64,000 nt of DNA from Tunicatimonas sp964551335 (GCA_964551335.1 CAZKCO010000005.1:124001-188000); one strand, 5' to 3'. Positions 50,745 to 60,076 are shown, numbered from the stretch's first letter. The notes: generated by a model from the sequence alone, not told the origin. Translations and numbers: made by a program.

Positions 50745-50770
50745 AGAGTCACAATAACACTATTGTGACT
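50741..50770 (-). terminator. Terminator of the phytanoyl-CoA-dioxygenase-like gene
   Basis: On the minus strand a perfect nine-base stem (AGTCACAAT and ATTGTGACT around a six-base loop) is followed by a run of T (plus-strand A-run from about 50739 to 50745). It lies about 30 bases after the dioxygenase stop, so it is a convincing intrinsic terminator. Confidence 0.8.
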
Positions 50771-50796
50771 TGCTACTACTTTGCTTTTTCAAAAGC

Positions 50797-51744
50797 TTAC
50801 CATCTATCCAATCCCAGCAGCTTTCGACCCAACGGCGATAGTTTAGCGGTAGCGTATTTGGTTTGTTCCCAACCTCGGGGGTCGCCGGGGAAAGCGTAGC
50901 CTTCGGGAGCGCGACGTTCCCGCCAGGAGGAGATGCGCCACTGCCGTCGCTCTTCGTTGTCTTCTTCGGCGGGCATCATGGAAATATACTGGGCAATCCG
51001 CACTTTGCCTTTACTATTGTTGGGGCGAATGCCGTGAGGCTGCGTGCTATTGAAAATCAGTAAATCACCCACTTCCAACGGTACTTTCACAATTTCAAAT
51101 CCGCTTACATCCGGTTTAAAACGGTCACGGTCGGCAGGCTGAGTAAGCTTCCAGGTATCGTAAGTGCGGTAAAGTTCGGGTACGCACTGAAATCCTCCCA
51201 TGTTTTCGTCGGTCTGGTCGGCCAGGGCCAGCACTCCCTGTACGTTTTGCGGTTTAGTTTCCGGATCATAATCCCAGTGGATAAACCCTTTGGTCTCGAA
51301 GCCAGGGCGGTTGGGGAAGTTTAGATTGGCCCGGTCAATAGTGACCCACAGTTTCTCGGTACCCCAAATGTCGGTAAAGGCCTGGTGTACTTTCGGATAC
51401 TGCCGATTATCCCACAAGTACTGATGGTTGTATACTTCTACCATACCGGTGTTGGTCAGCTCCTTCATTTTCATTTCGGCCCGGGGCGGGGCGTACCAGG
51501 TTTCAGGGTCATTCGGGTCTTTTTCTTCAAACTCCCAGAGAAAATTAGCCAGTCTTTCCGCCTGTTCTTTAGGAACGGCATCTTTGATTACGATGTAGCC
51601 ATTTTCTATCCAGAATTGCCAGTCTTCTTCGCTCAACACCTGCAAGGGTTTACCGTTACTGCGGTCGTTGAGTCTGATCTGGCTACTGATGGCCGTAGAG
51701 GGGTTGCCCGGAATATCTTGATGGGCGTTGGTGGTTTTAAGCAT
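50797..51744 (-). CDS. Phytanoyl-CoA dioxygenase family Fe(II)/2-oxoglutarate oxygenase
   Basis: The protein has 315 residues. The double-stranded beta-helix has the iron ligands in KGFIHWDYD (His-x-Asp) and the distal His in NSTQPHGIRPN. KGKVRIAQYIS holds the Arg that binds 2-oxoglutarate. These enzymes hydroxylate an unactivated C-H using 2-oxoglutarate and oxygen. The substrate cannot be read from sequence; related genes in this phylum often sit by carbohydrate or natural-product loci. There is no signal peptide, so it is cytoplasmic. It is divergent from the AraC regulator across 241 bases holding hairpin spacer B, so that regulator may control it. Confidence 0.9.
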   Translation of the reverse strand: MLKTTNAHQDIPGNPSTAISSQIRLNDRSNGKPLQVLSEEDWQFWIENGYIVIKDAVPKEQAERLANFLWEFEEKDPNDPETWYAPPRAEMKMKELTNTGMVEVYNHQYLWDNRQYPKVHQAFTDIWGTEKLWVTIDRANLNFPNRPGFETKGFIHWDYDPETKPQNVQGVLALADQTDENMGGFQCVPELYRTYDTWKLTQPADRDRFKPDVSGFEIVKVPLEVGDLLIFNSTQPHGIRPNNSKGKVRIAQYISMMPAEEDNEERRQWRISSWRERRAPEGYAFPGDPRGWEQTKYATAKLSPLGRKLLGLDRW

Positions 51745-51751
51745 GGTTTTA

Positions 51752-51860
51752 TAGTGTTATGTTGTTAGAGTGTTCGTGTGTTCAGGCCGTCCGCCTTAGG
51801 CGGATGTTCAGGTGTTCATGTCTGACAATCTAACATACTTGAATACTAGAACACATGATG
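51752..51860. repeat. Hairpin spacer B, between dioxygenase and AraC genes
   Basis: An imperfect long hairpin: ATGTTGTTAGAGTGTTC on the left and GACAATCTAACATACTTG with GAATACTAGAACACAT on the right. The centre has the perfect small stem TCCGCC-TTA-GGCGGA. Bases 51778-51801 are identical to 41628-41651 in spacer A. Confidence 0.6.
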
Positions 51861-51985
51861 AATTTATGTAAAGATAGCCGGATCCTTCTTCCTACCTTTT
51901 ATCCTGATTGACAATCATTTGCTCTGTATTGACCAATTTTTCAATATTTACTAAATAATCGTAATTTGACAGGAAAATTGTTGAG

Positions 51986-52831
51986 ATGAAGATTCAAAAA
52001 GAAGAAGTGTTGCTGGATGAGGGTAAATCTTTCAGACTCTTTCGCCCCAGGTTAAGAGATCATTTCTTTTGGCATTACCACCCCGAATACGAGTTAGTTT
52101 ATGTAGAAGCAACTACGGGCATTCGCCACGTAGGGCAGCACGTATCCAGCTATGTTGGTAGTGATTTGGTATTGATCGGATCTAACATTCCGCACCTGAA
52201 TTTTGACTACGGCTTAAAGACCGAGTACAAGCAGATTGTAGTACAGCTCAGGAATCCTTTTCTGGGCGACGCCTTTCAACAAACTCCGGAGTTCAAAGCA
52301 ATAAAAAGTCTATTTGATCGCGCCTACTTAGGATTGTCATTTAGTGGTGACACTAAACGAAGGGTAGTAGCCCGACTCAAGTACATGCAAGAACTCAATC
52401 ATTTTGAGCAACTCCTGCAATTGTTAGAGGTATTTCAAACCCTGGCTGATTCTAAGGAGGCCGTAGCACTCAACGACCAGAACACCAGCGTTAGGCTGTT
52501 TATGAACGACAAAATCAGAATGACGACGGTCTACAACTACATTCACGACCATTATAACGAGCACCCTGACGTAAACGAAGTAGCCTCGCAGGTGCATTTG
52601 AGCACCGCCGCCTTTTGCCGCTACTTTAAGAAGCAAACCAATATGACTTTCACCGACTTTGTGAACCAGTACCGCATTACGCAGTCCAAAACGCTGCTGC
52701 TTCAGGGCAAAAGTGTATCAGAGGTCTGCTACGAGGTAGGTTTCGAGAGTCTATCCTACTTCAGTAAACTCTTCAAAAAAATTGCGGGCGTGAATGCCTC
52801 GGATTTTCAGAAGAAACATAGGGTGTTATAG
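51986..52831 (+). CDS. AraC family transcriptional regulator
   Basis: 281 residues. The N-terminal half is a cupin sensor domain (HYHPEYELVYVEATTGIRHVGQH). The C-terminal 100 residues carry two helix-turn-helix motifs: NEVASQVHLSTAAFCRYFKKQTNMTF and QGKSVSEVCYEVGFESLSYFSKLFKKIAG, the second being the AraC signature helix. It probably activates the divergent dioxygenase gene or a lost carbohydrate locus. The inducer is unknown, but cupin-type AraC regulators of this phylum often sense sugars or their derivatives. The ATG at 51986 follows the sequence TTGAG. Confidence 0.92.
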   Translation: MKIQKEEVLLDEGKSFRLFRPRLRDHFFWHYHPEYELVYVEATTGIRHVGQHVSSYVGSDLVLIGSNIPHLNFDYGLKTEYKQIVVQLRNPFLGDAFQQTPEFKAIKSLFDRAYLGLSFSGDTKRRVVARLKYMQELNHFEQLLQLLEVFQTLADSKEAVALNDQNTSVRLFMNDKIRMTTVYNYIHDHYNEHPDVNEVASQVHLSTAAFCRYFKKQTNMTFTDFVNQYRITQSKTLLLQGKSVSEVCYEVGFESLSYFSKLFKKIAGVNASDFQKKHRVL

Positions 52832-52939
52832 CGGCCGTCGCACGGTGTTTTGGTGTTACTGTGTTAAGGTGCGATTGTGTTAGAGTCTTGTAGAGCTTAT
52901 GCAAGTGAGTACTAAACACTAGTTACTATAACACTTTGA
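52831..52939. repeat. Hairpin spacer D, upstream of the PadR gene
   Basis: GGCCGTCGCACGGTGT (52832-52847) differs from spacer C at two positions. GTGTT words on the left face AACAC words on the right (ACACTAGTTACTATAACAC). It ends ACTATAACACTTTGA (52925-52939), as in C. The element lies between the AraC stop and the PadR start. Confidence 0.55.
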
Positions 52940-52993
52940 TCTTTCTTTTATAAAAACTACATTTAAGAAACATATCATGTATTGGCTTACACT

Positions 52994-53323
52994 ATGGGAA
53001 AAGTTCAGTTAGGGGAATTTGAGGAAATTGTGCTGCTTACCGTGGCGGTGCTGTACGATGAAGCTTACGGAGTAGCCATTAAACACGAGATTGAGGAGCG
53101 GTTAGACCGTTCGGTAAGCGTCGGCGCCTTACAATCGGCTTTGCGACGGATGGAAACGAAAGGGTTTTTAAAATCCCGGTTGGGTGAAGCCACTCAGGTA
53201 CGGGGCGGTAAGCGGAAGCGCTTTTTTACAGTCACTCCTTACGGAAAGCAGGCTTTGACTGAGGTGCAGGACGCAAGACAGCAACTATGGCAGGCTATTC
53301 CGAAAGTAGCTTTCGATTTTTAG
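52994..53323 (+). CDS. PadR family transcriptional regulator
   Basis: 109 residues from the ATG at 52994, giving MGKVQLGEFEEIVLLTVAVL, the usual PadR start; a TTG at 52982 is not needed. The winged helix covers the whole protein, with VGALQSALRRMETKGFLKSR as the recognition and wing region. PadR proteins act as repressors, often of adjacent membrane transporters. It lies 94 bases upstream of the FtsX-type permease with a PadR-linked prefix, a pairing known in many Bacteroidota and Acidobacteria. The pair is very likely one regulatory unit. Confidence 0.92.
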   Translation: MGKVQLGEFEEIVLLTVAVLYDEAYGVAIKHEIEERLDRSVSVGALQSALRRMETKGFLKSRLGEATQVRGGKRKRFFTVTPYGKQALTEVQDARQQLWQAIPKVAFDF

Positions 53324-53417
53324 ACAAATGCGATAGATATTAGGTGTTGGAGCAATAGCTGACCAAGCCAAGTTCCTAAAACCGCGCGGCGGTCGTCTAC
53401 CTTCCAAAACCAAAACT

Positions 53418-56033
53418 ATGAACAAGCAATCGCCACCCCGCCGGGCTCAACGATTTTTCCAATGGTTCTGTCATCCGGCCTACTACGAAGACTTAGCGGG
53501 TGACCTGGCCGAACTGTACGATGAACGGGTACAACAGTTCGGAATTAGAAAAGCCCGGAGGAAATATATGCGCGATGTACTGCTACTGTTTCGCCCGGCT
53601 ATTATCCGCCCCATTCGCATTCACTCCATTTTAATACAACCTGCTATGTTTCGCAACTATTTTAAAACTGGTATTCGCAACCTGCTGAAGTACAAAAGCT
53701 ACGCGCTGCTCAATATCTTTGGCTTAGCCGTGGGTATAGCGGCTACGGTGCTGCTATTTCTGATCGTGCGCTACGAGAAGTCCTTCGATAAATTTCACAG
53801 CGACTACCAGAATATCTACCAACTGGGTGAACGTAATACCAGCAACGGAAACAGCCGGGAATACTACCTAACCCGCACTCCGGCGTTTCCTACTTTACGG
53901 GAGGAATATGCCGAAGTGGTAGGCGGAACCCGGTTTCATGAGAATCAGCATAACATCAGCTACCAAGATCAAACTTTACAGTCATCGGTTCACTATGTGG
54001 ATAGTAGCTTCGCCACCACCTTCGATTTTTCTACCCTTTCCGGTAATCTGAACCAGACTCTTAGCACGCCAAACTACATTGCGCTTACTGCGGAAACCGC
54101 TAAGAAGATTTTTGGTGAGGAAGACCCTTTAGGAAAGGTACTGGACATAGATCAGGGAGAGCAAACGCAAACCCGGTTCACGGTAGGTGTGGTACTAGAT
54201 GATCCACCTAAAAACTCTTCGCTCCAGTTTGAAATTCTTATTCCCTGGGTTAACGCACCTCCCTTGTACAGTCTGGAACAGAACGGCAACTGGTACAACA
54301 GCATGATGCCAACCTTCATTCAGTTAGCACCGGGTACCGACCAAAGCGAGTTTGCAGCCAGTCTCGATCCATTTCGGGAGAAATACTACACTAAATATGA
54401 AGGTTCGGAAACTGAAATTATACTATTACCTCTGGAGGAAATGCGTTCGGAAAGCGCCAAAAACCAAACATTAATTACGCTGTTAAGTGCCATTGCGCTG
54501 ATTATTCTGGCGGTGGCCTCCATCAACTTTATGAACCTATCTACCGCTCAATCGCTGGGGCGAGTGAAAGAAATTGGATTACGGAAAGTAATGGGATCGC
54601 GGCGAGCTCAGCTAGTTAGCCAGTTCCTGACTGAATCTACTCTCACCAGCATTATAGCACTACTGATAGCTATCATCTTAGTATACGTTGCGCTACCCTG
54701 GGTTAACGAATACTTTACCATAAGTCTTACCTTTTCCTTTTGGAATGATGGCGTTTTACTTCTGATTCTGTTAGGGATTGGATTAATCACCGGACTGCTT
54801 TCTGGCTTCTACCCCGCTCTTTTCGTCTCTAACTTCGGGCTAACTAAATCGCTGCAAGGTGAATGGAGAAGAGGTGTCTCTGGCCAGTTTCTGCAAAAAG
54901 GACTTATTATCTTGCAGTATGTCTGCTCTATACTGCTGATTGCGGGCACGGTAGTCATCTGGCGGCAGATTAACTACATGAAGACTAAAGACCTGAATTT
55001 TGACCAGCATAACGTAATCGGAGTATGGACTTATAATAAGTTTAAAGACGAAGAAAAAGCTAAATCAGGGCTTAAAGTGCTTCGCGATGAACTTGAGCGG
55101 GAGACGATTATAGAATCAGTAGCGTTCAGCGGAAACGTGCCTAGCAAATATTGGTTCAACTACAACAGCTTTTATCCGAATAGTCAATCGGCCGAAGATA
55201 AGGTAAGCCTTCGCCAATCCTGGGTAGACGATCAGTATTTTATTACCTACGGTATGGCTTTTGCCCAGGGGCGTAACTTTTCTTCGGAGTTTGCTTCGGA
55301 CAGCAGTGCTATTATCATCAATCAAGCGGCCATGAAGGCGTTTGGCTGGCAGGATGTTGAGGAAAAGTATCTGCGCTATGGTTGTACTACTTGTGAGAAG
55401 CATCAGGTGGTTGGAGTTATAGAAGATTTTCACTATCAGGGCTTACAAAGTGAAGTAGAACCTATGGCTCATTTCTACGGCGGCAGTGAGCCGGACTACA
55501 CATTTATGTCGGTACGGTTCCAACCCGGGCACGTAACCGATGGCCTGGCTCTGCTCAGGGAGCGCTGGCAAGGCTTGGATCCTATTGGTGAGATTGACTA
55601 CTTTTTTATTGACGAAGAATTTGACCAGTTGTATAAAAGCCAGGAGCGAATAGGAACAACCGCCACGCTGTTTGCCTTCATCGCGATTATTATTGCTTCA
55701 TTGGGGTTACTGGGATTGGCGGCCTTCTCTACCCGCCAGCGCCGTAAGGAGGTAGGAGTGCGTAAGGTACTGGGCGCCTCAATAGTCCAGATTGTGGTGT
55801 TACTATCCCGGAACTTTGCGCTGCTGGTGCTATTGGCCTTTCTGCTAGCCTGCCCGTTGGTGTATTACGCGGCTGATAAGTTTCTCCAGGATTTCGCCTA
55901 CCGCGTACCCATTCAACTAGACATATTCATCATTGCCGGTGTAGCGGCTATCCTGATTGCCGGAATCAGCGTCAGCTTGCAGGCTTTTCGAGCCGCTTCG
56001 GTCAACCCGGTGCATTCGCTACGGGATGAATAA
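53418..56033 (+). CDS. ABC transporter permease with N-terminal prefix domain (PadR-linked MacB/FtsX type)
   Basis: 871 residues. Residues about 1-75 are the permease prefix domain (FFQWFCHPAYYEDLAGDLAE...), present in the PadR-linked subfamily. Then comes the MacB layout: a helix in MFRNYFKTGIRNLLKYKSYALLN, a periplasmic domain, the first FtsX domain (SINFMNLSTAQSLGRVKEIGLRKVMG), a second periplasmic domain and a second FtsX domain (LGLAAFSTRQRRKEVGVRKVLGAS). It is a paralogue of 44608-47001. It probably acts with a stand-alone ATPase encoded elsewhere, in efflux or force transmission across the periplasm. No ATPase gene is adjacent. Confidence 0.9.
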   Translation: MNKQSPPRRAQRFFQWFCHPAYYEDLAGDLAELYDERVQQFGIRKARRKYMRDVLLLFRPAIIRPIRIHSILIQPAMFRNYFKTGIRNLLKYKSYALLNIFGLAVGIAATVLLFLIVRYEKSFDKFHSDYQNIYQLGERNTSNGNSREYYLTRTPAFPTLREEYAEVVGGTRFHENQHNISYQDQTLQSSVHYVDSSFATTFDFSTLSGNLNQTLSTPNYIALTAETAKKIFGEEDPLGKVLDIDQGEQTQTRFTVGVVLDDPPKNSSLQFEILIPWVNAPPLYSLEQNGNWYNSMMPTFIQLAPGTDQSEFAASLDPFREKYYTKYEGSETEIILLPLEEMRSESAKNQTLITLLSAIALIILAVASINFMNLSTAQSLGRVKEIGLRKVMGSRRAQLVSQFLTESTLTSIIALLIAIILVYVALPWVNEYFTISLTFSFWNDGVLLLILLGIGLITGLLSGFYPALFVSNFGLTKSLQGEWRRGVSGQFLQKGLIILQYVCSILLIAGTVVIWRQINYMKTKDLNFDQHNVIGVWTYNKFKDEEKAKSGLKVLRDELERETIIESVAFSGNVPSKYWFNYNSFYPNSQSAEDKVSLRQSWVDDQYFITYGMAFAQGRNFSSEFASDSSAIIINQAAMKAFGWQDVEEKYLRYGCTTCEKHQVVGVIEDFHYQGLQSEVEPMAHFYGGSEPDYTFMSVRFQPGHVTDGLALLRERWQGLDPIGEIDYFFIDEEFDQLYKSQERIGTTATLFAFIAIIIASLGLLGLAAFSTRQRRKEVGVRKVLGASIVQIVVLLSRNFALLVLLAFLLACPLVYYAADKFLQDFAYRVPIQLDIFIIAGVAAILIAGISVSLQAFRAASVNPVHSLRDE

Positions 56034-56049
56034 TTTTGAACAGAATACC

Positions 56050-56149
56050 GTCATTCCGAACGAACGGAAGTGAGTGAAGGAATCTTCTGCAAAAAAGGCA
56101 GTCTTTACCGGGGGGAGATTACTTCCCCGGTTTCCCGGGGTCGGAATGA
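56050..56149. repeat. REP-like intergenic repeat, copy 3
   Basis: About 100 bases bounded by GTCATTCCGA and TCGGAATGAA, its near reverse complement. The interior has GAAGTGAGTGAAGGAATCTTCTG and CCGGGGGGAGATTACTTCCCCGG, a small palindrome. It has the same size, position and boundary palindrome style as copies 1 and 2, though less sequence in common. It lies between the ABC permease and the putative peptidase gene. Confidence 0.6.
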
Positions 56150-56219
56150 AGTTAAGAATGATACAATGAAAATAGCAAAAAGCCTCTCACTAACTTTTTA
56201 ACTATTAAATCCGCTCTCA

Positions 56220-57134
56220 ATGAACGTTGCCATTGTTACTATGTTACTAACCTTCTTTGTTACTTCGCTGGCAAAAGCGCAGTCAGCCGGTTTCACCAGC
56301 GACCCGTACGAGGTAGAGTTTATCACTTCTGATCTTCGGAACTTCTGGGCTGCTTTTGACTCATTAGATACGGCTGAAGGGAACCCCTTTACCAACTATA
56401 TTCGCCGGGGAAGTCCGGGATTACAGGGGTTTATCCCTCATCGGATTATCAGTGATGATTCTCTGCTGCAAATGGTGCAACGCCGGAAAAATGATTATGA
56501 AAGGAATCGGAACATAGAAGCCAGGATTAAGGAGAAAGAGGAACAGATAAAGCCCTACTTCTACGGTTTCAAATATTGGTACCCTTACACGAAGTTCCCT
56601 CCCGTCTATTTCGTAGTGGGTAGATTTAATAGCGGAGGCACCATTTCCGAAAGTGGCCTCATCATCGGAGCTGAGAAACTAGACGATCTGGACGGATTAC
56701 CCCAACTGGTTATTCACGAGTCGGTGCACTTTCAACAAAAGTGGCCTGAACGAGAAACCACCTTACTTGAGCACTCCATCCTAGAAGGAAGCGCCGATTT
56801 CATTGCTACACTTATAACCGGCATATCGCCCGGTATTGAAGCCTATGCTTACGGCGAAAAGCACAAAGATCGGTTGTGCCGGGAGTTTGTGGAGCGCATG
56901 CACCAGCCGAACATAGAAGACTGGCTATACAGTACTTCGGGAAAAGATGATCGGCCTAATGACCTGGGCTACTGGATGGGCTACAGAATTGCAGAGGCGT
57001 ATTTCAATCAAATGGAAAACAAGAAACTGGCGGTTAATCATATCCTCAATGTAGAGGATTACGAAACTCTTCTACAAAAAAGCGGATTTTTGGAAGAGTA
57101 CCTACATGAGCCTTCGGTTCAGGGAGGAAACTAG
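56220..57134 (+). CDS. Secreted putative zinc metallopeptidase (DUF2268-like)
   Basis: 304 residues. Residues 1-20 (MNVAIVTMLLTFFVTSLAKA) are a signal peptide. The motif HESVHFQQ (HExxH) in LPQLVIHESVHFQQK is a zinc-peptidase signature, followed by ILEGSADFIATLI with the downstream glutamate. This places it near the gluzincin-like DUF2268 proteins. GYWMGYRIAEAYF is the usual helix near the C-terminus. The substrate is unknown. A REP-like repeat lies just upstream and the M16 peptidase gene lies downstream, so two extracytoplasmic proteases are neighbours. Confidence 0.82.
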   Translation: MNVAIVTMLLTFFVTSLAKAQSAGFTSDPYEVEFITSDLRNFWAAFDSLDTAEGNPFTNYIRRGSPGLQGFIPHRIISDDSLLQMVQRRKNDYERNRNIEARIKEKEEQIKPYFYGFKYWYPYTKFPPVYFVVGRFNSGGTISESGLIIGAEKLDDLDGLPQLVIHESVHFQQKWPERETTLLEHSILEGSADFIATLITGISPGIEAYAYGEKHKDRLCREFVERMHQPNIEDWLYSTSGKDDRPNDLGYWMGYRIAEAYFNQMENKKLAVNHILNVEDYETLLQKSGFLEEYLHEPSVQGGN

Positions 57135-57200
57135 GATACTCGGCCAACTAGCTCTGAGTCCGATGATCACCTCCTAAGAATCAGCTCCTTTCCCAATTTG

Positions 57201-57232
57201 ATTGGCGGGTAGCCAATAATTACGTATCTTTC
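57201..57232 (+). promoter_or_regulatory. Candidate promoter with palindrome upstream of the M16 peptidase
   Basis: ATTGGC-GGGTA-GCCAAT (57201-57217) is a perfect six-base inverted repeat. TATCTTTC (57225-57232) follows, one base off the -7 consensus TAnnTTTG, 54 bases before the ATG. TTTG also occurs just upstream (57197-57200) as a possible -33. The palindrome sits between them and could be an operator. Confidence 0.4.
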
Positions 57233-57286
57233 ACACTATTATAAACAAAATTTAACCCACTTTCCCATCACCTAATCCTTACAGTT

Positions 57287-60076
57287 ATGAAGAAGATCAT
57301 CTTTGGCATCTTGGGGCTGCTTTTGGCAGTTCCATTGCTTACACTAGCGCAGGAATCTGCCTTTTCTCCTGATGATATAGACATTCCCTACAAGAAATAC
57401 GTGTTAGACAATGGCCTGCGACTCATTGTGCATGAAGACCACAAAGCGCCCATTGTAGCCGTAAACGTTTGGTACCACGTGGGATCTAAGAACGAAAAGC
57501 CCGGTAAAAGCGGGTTTGCCCATCTGTTTGAGCACTTGATGTTTAACGGTAGTGAAAACTTCAACGACGACTACTTCCAAGTGCTGGAGCGTATTGGTGG
57601 TACCGACCTCAACGGAACTACCAACACCGACCGTACCAACTACTTCCAGAATGTTCCAACTGCCGCCCTCGATCAGGTTCTGTGGTTAGAATCGGATCGT
57701 ATGGGTCATTTGCTGGGAGCTATTGACCAGGAAAAACTGGATGAGCAACGGGGCGTAGTGCAAAATGAAAAGCGGCAGGGAGAGAACCAACCCTACGGCC
57801 GGTCTCGCCAGCTGATTAATGATGCCATCTGGCCCGAAGGTCATCCTTATTCCTGGACAGTGATTGGTTCTATGGAGGATCTGAATGCAGCTTCGCTGGA
57901 AGATGTGCAGGAGTGGTTTAATACTTACTATGGCGCAGCCAACGCTGTACTTTCTATTGCGGGCGATGTTGATCCGGACGAAATCCACGAAAAAGTAAAG
58001 AAGTATTTCGGCAGTATTGCCCCGGGACCAACCTTGGCTCGCCCCGAAGTGAATATTGCTAAACGCACCGGCAATACCCGACAGACCTACGAAGACCGGG
58101 TACCCGAATCACGTATTACTCAAGTTTGGAATGTGCCTCAGTGGGGCTCGGAGGAAATGGTGCATTTGGACTTAGCCTCCGACCTTCTTGCTGTAGGAAA
58201 AACCTCACGCCTGTACAAAAAGCTTCGCTACGAAGACCAGCAGGTAAGTTCCATATACGCTTACGTTGATCCCCGCGAAATTGCCGGTCGTTTCCTCATC
58301 CAGGCTAATGTGAAGCCGGGCGAATCGGTAGCGGAAGTGGAAGCTAAAATTGATCAGGTGCTGCAAGATTTTATTGACAATGGCCCCACTCAGGAGGAAC
58401 TAGACAAAGTAAAATCTGCCTACTTCGCTAATTTTACCAAGCGAACCGAACGTATCGGTGGCTTCGGCGGCAAATCGGATCTACTGGCCATGAACGAGGT
58501 ATACGGCGGTAGCCCTGATTACTACAAACAAACCCTGAAAACCGTACAGGAAACTACTACGGAGGATATTAGAAACACCGTGAAGGCCTGGCTGAGCGAC
58601 GGTAAGCACACACTTATTTGTAATCCTTTCCCCGAGTATCAGGCTAGTGGCACCGATGTAGACCGTAGCCAGTTGCCGGCTATGGGCGAAGTAAAAGTAG
58701 CCCAATTTCCTGACTCGGAGCGAGCAACTCTTTCTAACGGTATGGAAGTGGTATTAGCTCGCCGTGAGGGGGTTCCTACCGTAGTAATGAATCTGCTGGT
58801 AGACGCCGGATACGCCACCGATAAAGCGTCGGTACCGGGTACAGCTGCGCTCGCGCTCAATATGATTGATGAAGGCACCCAGGATATGGATGCTTTGGAA
58901 ATTAACGAACGATTGCAAACTATTGGCTCTTCGGTGTATGCTTACTCCGACCTGGACGCTTCTTACGTGAGCTTAAATACGCTGAAACCAGTGCTAGATG
59001 AAAGTCTGGATATTTATGCCGACATTATTCTTAACCCAGCCTTTCCTGAGCAGGAATTAAGTCGACTAAAGCAGGAGCAGATTTCCGGTATTCAGCGGGA
59101 AAAAGCACAACCATTTTCTATGGCTCTGAGGGTGATGCCCAAGCTACTGTACGGTGAAGAGCACCCGTACGGCATTCCACTCACTGGTTCAGGCTACGAA
59201 TCAACCGTAGAATCATTAACCCGTGACGATCTGGTTCAGTTTTACGATACCTGGTTTAAACCTAATAACGCTACTCTGACGGTGGTAGGTGATATTAGCA
59301 TGGATGAGCTTACTCAGAAATTAGAAAGCCGGTTTGGTCAGTGGAAGCAGGCTGATGTTCCTCAGAAAAATCTGGCTCAAGTAGATTCTCCTCAGGGAAA
59401 TACGATCTATTTGATGGATCGTCCCGAGTCGCAACAGTCGATTATCATTGCGGGTTACCTGACTGAACCTTACGGCGAGGTGAATGAAATTGCCCGCGAT
59501 GTGATGAATAAAGTGCTCGGCGGTGAATTCACTTCTCGTATTAACATGAACCTGCGGGAAGACAAGCATTGGGCTTACGGTGCGCAGAGCACAATATTAA
59601 ATGCCAAAGGGCAGCGTCCGTACTTAGCCTTTGCACCGGTGCAAACAGACAAGACCAAAGAGTCGGTCCAAGAGATTCAAAAGGAGTTCTCGGCTTTCGT
59701 AGGTGATAACCCAGTATCTCAAGAAGAATTCGATAAAGTGCAGGAAAATACTGTACTACAATTGCCTGGCCGCTGGGAGACCAACCAAGCGGTAGGCGGT
59801 TCGCTTACTGAAACAGTGAAGTATGATCTAGCCGAAGATTACTTTCAAACCTACGGTGAACGCGTAAAAAATTTGAACCTGGATGAGGTACGCACGCTCA
59901 GCCAGAAAATGGTTGAGCCCGATAAGCTTCAGTGGTTTATTGTAGGCGATAAAGAAAAAATTCTTGCGGGTTTAGAAGAACTGAATATGGATAAAATTGT
60001 AATGATTGATGCTGACGGTAATATATTAGAACCCGCAGCAACGGTAGAGACTGAAGGAGAATCTGGACAGGAGTAA
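57287..60076 (+). CDS. Periplasmic M16 (pitrilysin/insulinase) peptidase, two-domain
   Basis: 929 residues. The signal peptide MKKIIFGILGLLLAVPLLTLAQ ends at a cleavage-like LAQ. The first M16 module has the inverted zinc motif HLFEHLMFNGS (HxxEH) with the downstream Glu in EQRGVVQNEKRQG. The second module (from about residue 475) has the pseudo-catalytic start ATLSNGMEVVLARREGVPTV and no HxxEH, the normal inactive partner of this family. It degrades peptides in the periplasm. It sits downstream of the zinc-peptidase-like gene; a strong bidirectional terminator follows. Confidence 0.93.
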   Translation: MKKIIFGILGLLLAVPLLTLAQESAFSPDDIDIPYKKYVLDNGLRLIVHEDHKAPIVAVNVWYHVGSKNEKPGKSGFAHLFEHLMFNGSENFNDDYFQVLERIGGTDLNGTTNTDRTNYFQNVPTAALDQVLWLESDRMGHLLGAIDQEKLDEQRGVVQNEKRQGENQPYGRSRQLINDAIWPEGHPYSWTVIGSMEDLNAASLEDVQEWFNTYYGAANAVLSIAGDVDPDEIHEKVKKYFGSIAPGPTLARPEVNIAKRTGNTRQTYEDRVPESRITQVWNVPQWGSEEMVHLDLASDLLAVGKTSRLYKKLRYEDQQVSSIYAYVDPREIAGRFLIQANVKPGESVAEVEAKIDQVLQDFIDNGPTQEELDKVKSAYFANFTKRTERIGGFGGKSDLLAMNEVYGGSPDYYKQTLKTVQETTTEDIRNTVKAWLSDGKHTLICNPFPEYQASGTDVDRSQLPAMGEVKVAQFPDSERATLSNGMEVVLARREGVPTVVMNLLVDAGYATDKASVPGTAALALNMIDEGTQDMDALEINERLQTIGSSVYAYSDLDASYVSLNTLKPVLDESLDIYADIILNPAFPEQELSRLKQEQISGIQREKAQPFSMALRVMPKLLYGEEHPYGIPLTGSGYESTVESLTRDDLVQFYDTWFKPNNATLTVVGDISMDELTQKLESRFGQWKQADVPQKNLAQVDSPQGNTIYLMDRPESQQSIIIAGYLTEPYGEVNEIARDVMNKVLGGEFTSRINMNLREDKHWAYGAQSTILNAKGQRPYLAFAPVQTDKTKESVQEIQKEFSAFVGDNPVSQEEFDKVQENTVLQLPGRWETNQAVGGSLTETVKYDLAEDYFQTYGERVKNLNLDEVRTLSQKMVEPDKLQWFIVGDKEKILAGLEELNMDKIVMIDADGNILEPAATVETEGESGQE

